A stretch of 7,794 nucleotides of DNA from Chloracidobacterium sp. UBA6041 (lineage in GTDB: Bacteria > Acidobacteriota > Blastocatellia > Pyrinomonadales > Pyrinomonadaceae): assembly GCA_002427845.1 (NCBI GenBank), contig DIYZ01000127.1:1-7794 (forward strand), written 5' to 3'. The translations under genes were made by a program, and so were the position numbers. How positions within the stretch are numbered: the first letter of the stretch is position 1; every line of letters begins with the position of its first letter. The notes beneath the pieces were generated by a model that did not search any database, had not been told where the DNA came from, and worked only from the letters and a program-made list of their open reading frames with translations. Below, piece after piece: positions 6,032-7,794 of this stretch.

Positions 6032-7618
6032 CTATTGGCTGGTAACGGGAATGATTGCCAAATCCGCGCGCATTAGACCCAACTGCGTCATTGCGGTCAA
6101 CCGCAGAGGCAGGCGCCGCTTGTCGTCGCTAATCCAGGCCTGCAATTGAAACTTGTCGGTTTGCGGATCATCGGTTGTAAGAGATACCTGGATCGCCGGA
6201 ATCGATTGGGAACCAAGTTGCACAGTCTCTCGCTTCAACGCCGTAATGAAAAGCGTCTTCGGTTTGTTGTTTACGAGGATGGAAATCGCACTACGCCTCG
6301 GTGGCGTGAGACTGAAGGTTCGCAGCGCGTAGAAAAACGAAAGATAGTCGTGAGTGCCTACCGGTATCTCGATGCGGTCGCCCTTCTCGGAAATTGCTGT
6401 CCCGTAATCCTGATTTATCGCCAGCTTGCTGTTAAAGCGATGGCGACCTTCGGTCAAACTCAATTCCGTATGGAAGGGGAGCAGTGTTTTGGGGTCGACG
6501 TAGGAACTCATTATGTCGTTTGCGGTAAAGAGCTGTTGCAGGGCGTTGGTCGTTTGCGCACTCGCGGTGAACAGTAAACCATCATGGTCGAAATACTTCG
6601 AATGCGCGCGCACCTGGAAGGTGGCCATGCCGACGGATGCAGCGATGTTGGGAAGATACACTCGATAGTTTAACTGTTCGCCAACTTTAAAAGGCAGATC
6701 CGCCAACGATCGATCGTCGCTTGCTGATGGCGTCGGAGTAGCGACTGGCCTCACTCCAGGCACCGTAACTGGAGACGGCGTCGGCAGCGCAACTGGAGCT
6801 GGTATCGGGTTGGGCGTGGCAATCGGCGCCGGTGGCACGGCGGGCGTCGCGATAAATTCCGAGCCGGCTAATTCAGCTTGTAGCTCGCCGGCAGAGAGCT
6901 TTGCAGTTATCAAAACCGGCACGTGCCTTTCGTCGTCGCTGAAGTAAATCTTCGTGTTGTAACCATTCGCCTGTGAATCGTTTCTAACGCGGACCTGGGA
7001 AATAATCGTATTGAATGAACCTACATTCGTCTTGATTGCTTGCCGGCCCGTTACTCTAACTTCAATCTGGTAGTTCACATTCCCGCCGCGCACGGTCATC
7101 GAGTAGCTTGAGCCGTCCCTCAGCGGTAGTGCCCGGATGCGATAGATTGCGGACAGGAAATCGTAGGTGCCGGGAAACTCGGTATTCTTTTGTGGAATCG
7201 CAGCCGTCCCTGCGGCCTGGTTGAAGTCAGCCGATATCTCCGACGAGCGCGAAGCTTCGCGAATGATTTGTTGACCGCGAAACGGTAAGCCGGTCGCCGC
7301 ATCAATGTAGGTGATGTAGTCGTTGTTAATGGCAAACAACGCGGCATTTACCACACCCGTAGTTTCAACATGTCCCCTTAACTGAATAGCTTCGCGGTTG
7401 AAGAAAGTGCCGCGAGCAGCTATCAGGAGTTCAATGTGTGCCGCACTAATGAAGTTTGAGAAGGAGACGTTGAAAGTCAGATGTTCGCCAACTCGATAAA
7501 TGGCCGGGGAGATGGGCTGAGCAACCAAATCAGTTGTGTTTTGAGCGGAAGACGGTAAAGCGAACGCTCCGAGGATCAATAGAAGACAAGCAGCCGCGAG
7601 TTTCAACCTTGGGTTCAC
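6032..7618 (-). CDS. Secreted or periplasmic protein with two DUF3108-like domains
   Basis: The protein has no known enzymatic role that I can name. With the GTG start at 7618 it is 528 residues. Residues 1-25 form a signal peptide: basic NPRLK, a Leu/Ala core, then SSA before Gln26. Two related domains follow, about 40-255 and 308-528. Matching blocks in both are YRVGEHLTF / FKVGEQLNY, YIDAATGLPF / YVDPKTLLPF, GTYDFLSAIY / GTHDYLSFFY and FSDDERHVP / ISDDKRRLP, as expected for DUF3108 beta-rich domains. A Pro/Thr/Ala-rich linker (about 257-307) joins them. An in-frame upstream ATG at 7753 gives 45 more residues, but these come from a dispersed repeat and would bury the signal peptide. The GTG lacks a proper Shine-Dalgarno; TTG at 7636 is another option. 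It ends about 70 bp before the permease promoter, so the two genes need not be co-transcribed. Confidence 0.82.
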   Translation of the reverse strand: MNPRLKLAAACLLLILGAFALPSSAQNTTDLVAQPISPAIYRVGEHLTFNVSFSNFISAAHIELLIAARGTFFNREAIQLRGHVETTGVVNAALFAINNDYITYIDAATGLPFRGQQIIREASRSSEISADFNQAAGTAAIPQKNTEFPGTYDFLSAIYRIRALPLRDGSSYSMTVRGGNVNYQIEVRVTGRQAIKTNVGSFNTIISQVRVRNDSQANGYNTKIYFSDDERHVPVLITAKLSAGELQAELAGSEFIATPAVPPAPIATPNPIPAPVALPTPSPVTVPGVRPVATPTPSASDDRSLADLPFKVGEQLNYRVYLPNIAASVGMATFQVRAHSKYFDHDGLLFTASAQTTNALQQLFTANDIMSSYVDPKTLLPFHTELSLTEGRHRFNSKLAINQDYGTAISEKGDRIEIPVGTHDYLSFFYALRTFSLTPPRRSAISILVNNKPKTLFITALKRETVQLGSQSIPAIQVSLTTDDPQTDKFQLQAWISDDKRRLPLRLTAMTQLGLMRADLAIIPVTSQ

Positions 7619-7624
7619 CTTTGA

Positions 7625-7652
7625 ATCATAGTTCAAAATTCCAGCAGAGCAA
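7625..7652 (-). promoter_or_regulatory. Weak promoter candidate of the DUF3108 gene
   Basis: TATGAT (7630-7625) differs from the -10 consensus by one base. TTGCTC (7652-7647) stands 16 bases before it and keeps only the TTG of a -35 box. The predicted transcript start falls on or beside the GTG at 7618, which would make the mRNA leaderless. Confidence 0.3.
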
Positions 7653-7690
7653 ATCAGGGACGGTGGTCGGTAGTGTCTTAGTTTCAGCAC

Positions 7691-7790
7691 TTCTCTGCGC
7701 AGCCTTTGCGACCTCTGCGTCTCCGCGGTGAGCTTTTCGCGGCCAGGATTCACCGCAGAGACGCCGAGAACGCAGAGTTAACGCAGAGAG
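7691..7790. repeat. Imperfect inverted repeat made of CTCTGCG/CGCAGAG units
   Basis: Arms 7691-7731 and 7750-7790 match at 31 of 41 positions in inverted orientation, with the inner 19 bp at 17 of 19. The 18-bp centre (7732-7749) is unrelated. CTCTGCG occurs at 7693 and 7713, and CGCAGAG at 7754, 7771 and 7782. From memory, repeats with this wording are scattered between genes in many environmental bacterial genomes and often give false proteins reading AETQRSQRLRRE, as here. The window ends at the edge of the right arm, so it may extend further. Confidence 0.75.
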
Positions 7791-7794
7791 TAAA

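Noticed and set aside
7619..7753. ATG start adding 45 residues to the DUF3108 protein
   Set aside because: The segment translates a dispersed DNA repeat and would put a signal peptide in the middle of the protein.

Overview
The window looks like a stretch of bacterial chromosome of moderate GC from a free-living heterotroph. The dispersed CTCTGCG-type repeat at the right edge, the small GACAAAC palindromes and the gene mix recall Acidobacteriota (Blastocatellia-like) genomes. That placement rests on memory of similar sequences and is tentative. No RNA genes, CRISPR arrays, transposases or phage genes were seen.

Left part (1-3143, minus strand). Four tightly packed reading frames run leftward: an NAD(P)-dependent aldehyde dehydrogenase, a short HicB-like antitoxin, a HicA-like toxin broken by one in-frame TGA, and a class III PLP aminotransferase of the AGXT2 type that runs off the left edge. 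Gaps are 20 bp, then a 1-base overlap (TAATG), then a 4-base overlap (ATGA), so they probably share one transcript. The aminotransferase and dehydrogenase make a plausible pair for omega-amino-acid catabolism (amine to semialdehyde to acid). The hicBA pair sits between them as a passenger whose toxin is dead.

Middle (3144-4878). A 136-bp divergent spacer holds two copies of a small palindromic repeat. An acyl-CoA synthetase (AMP-forming) then runs rightward and carries a third copy of the repeat inside its coding sequence, in frame, just before the ATP-binding P-loop. The synthetase could activate the acid made by the leftward genes, but the substrate cannot be read from the sequence.

Right part (4879-7794, minus strand). 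After a convergent spacer come an FTR1-family iron permease and, upstream of it, a secreted protein with two DUF3108-like domains joined by a Pro/Thr-rich linker. A strong sigma70-type promoter (TTGAAA-N17-TATACT) lies before the permease. It is overlapped by a perfect 21-bp palindrome that looks like a Fur-type operator, which would suit iron control. The right edge is an imperfect inverted repeat built from CTCTGCG/CGCAGAG units. It creates a false N-terminal extension on the DUF3108 gene.

The observations most worth following are the decayed hicA inside a metabolic operon, the Fur-like operator on the FTR1 promoter, and the palindromic repeat that has become part of a protein. I did not find a clear new multi-gene defence or biosynthetic system.
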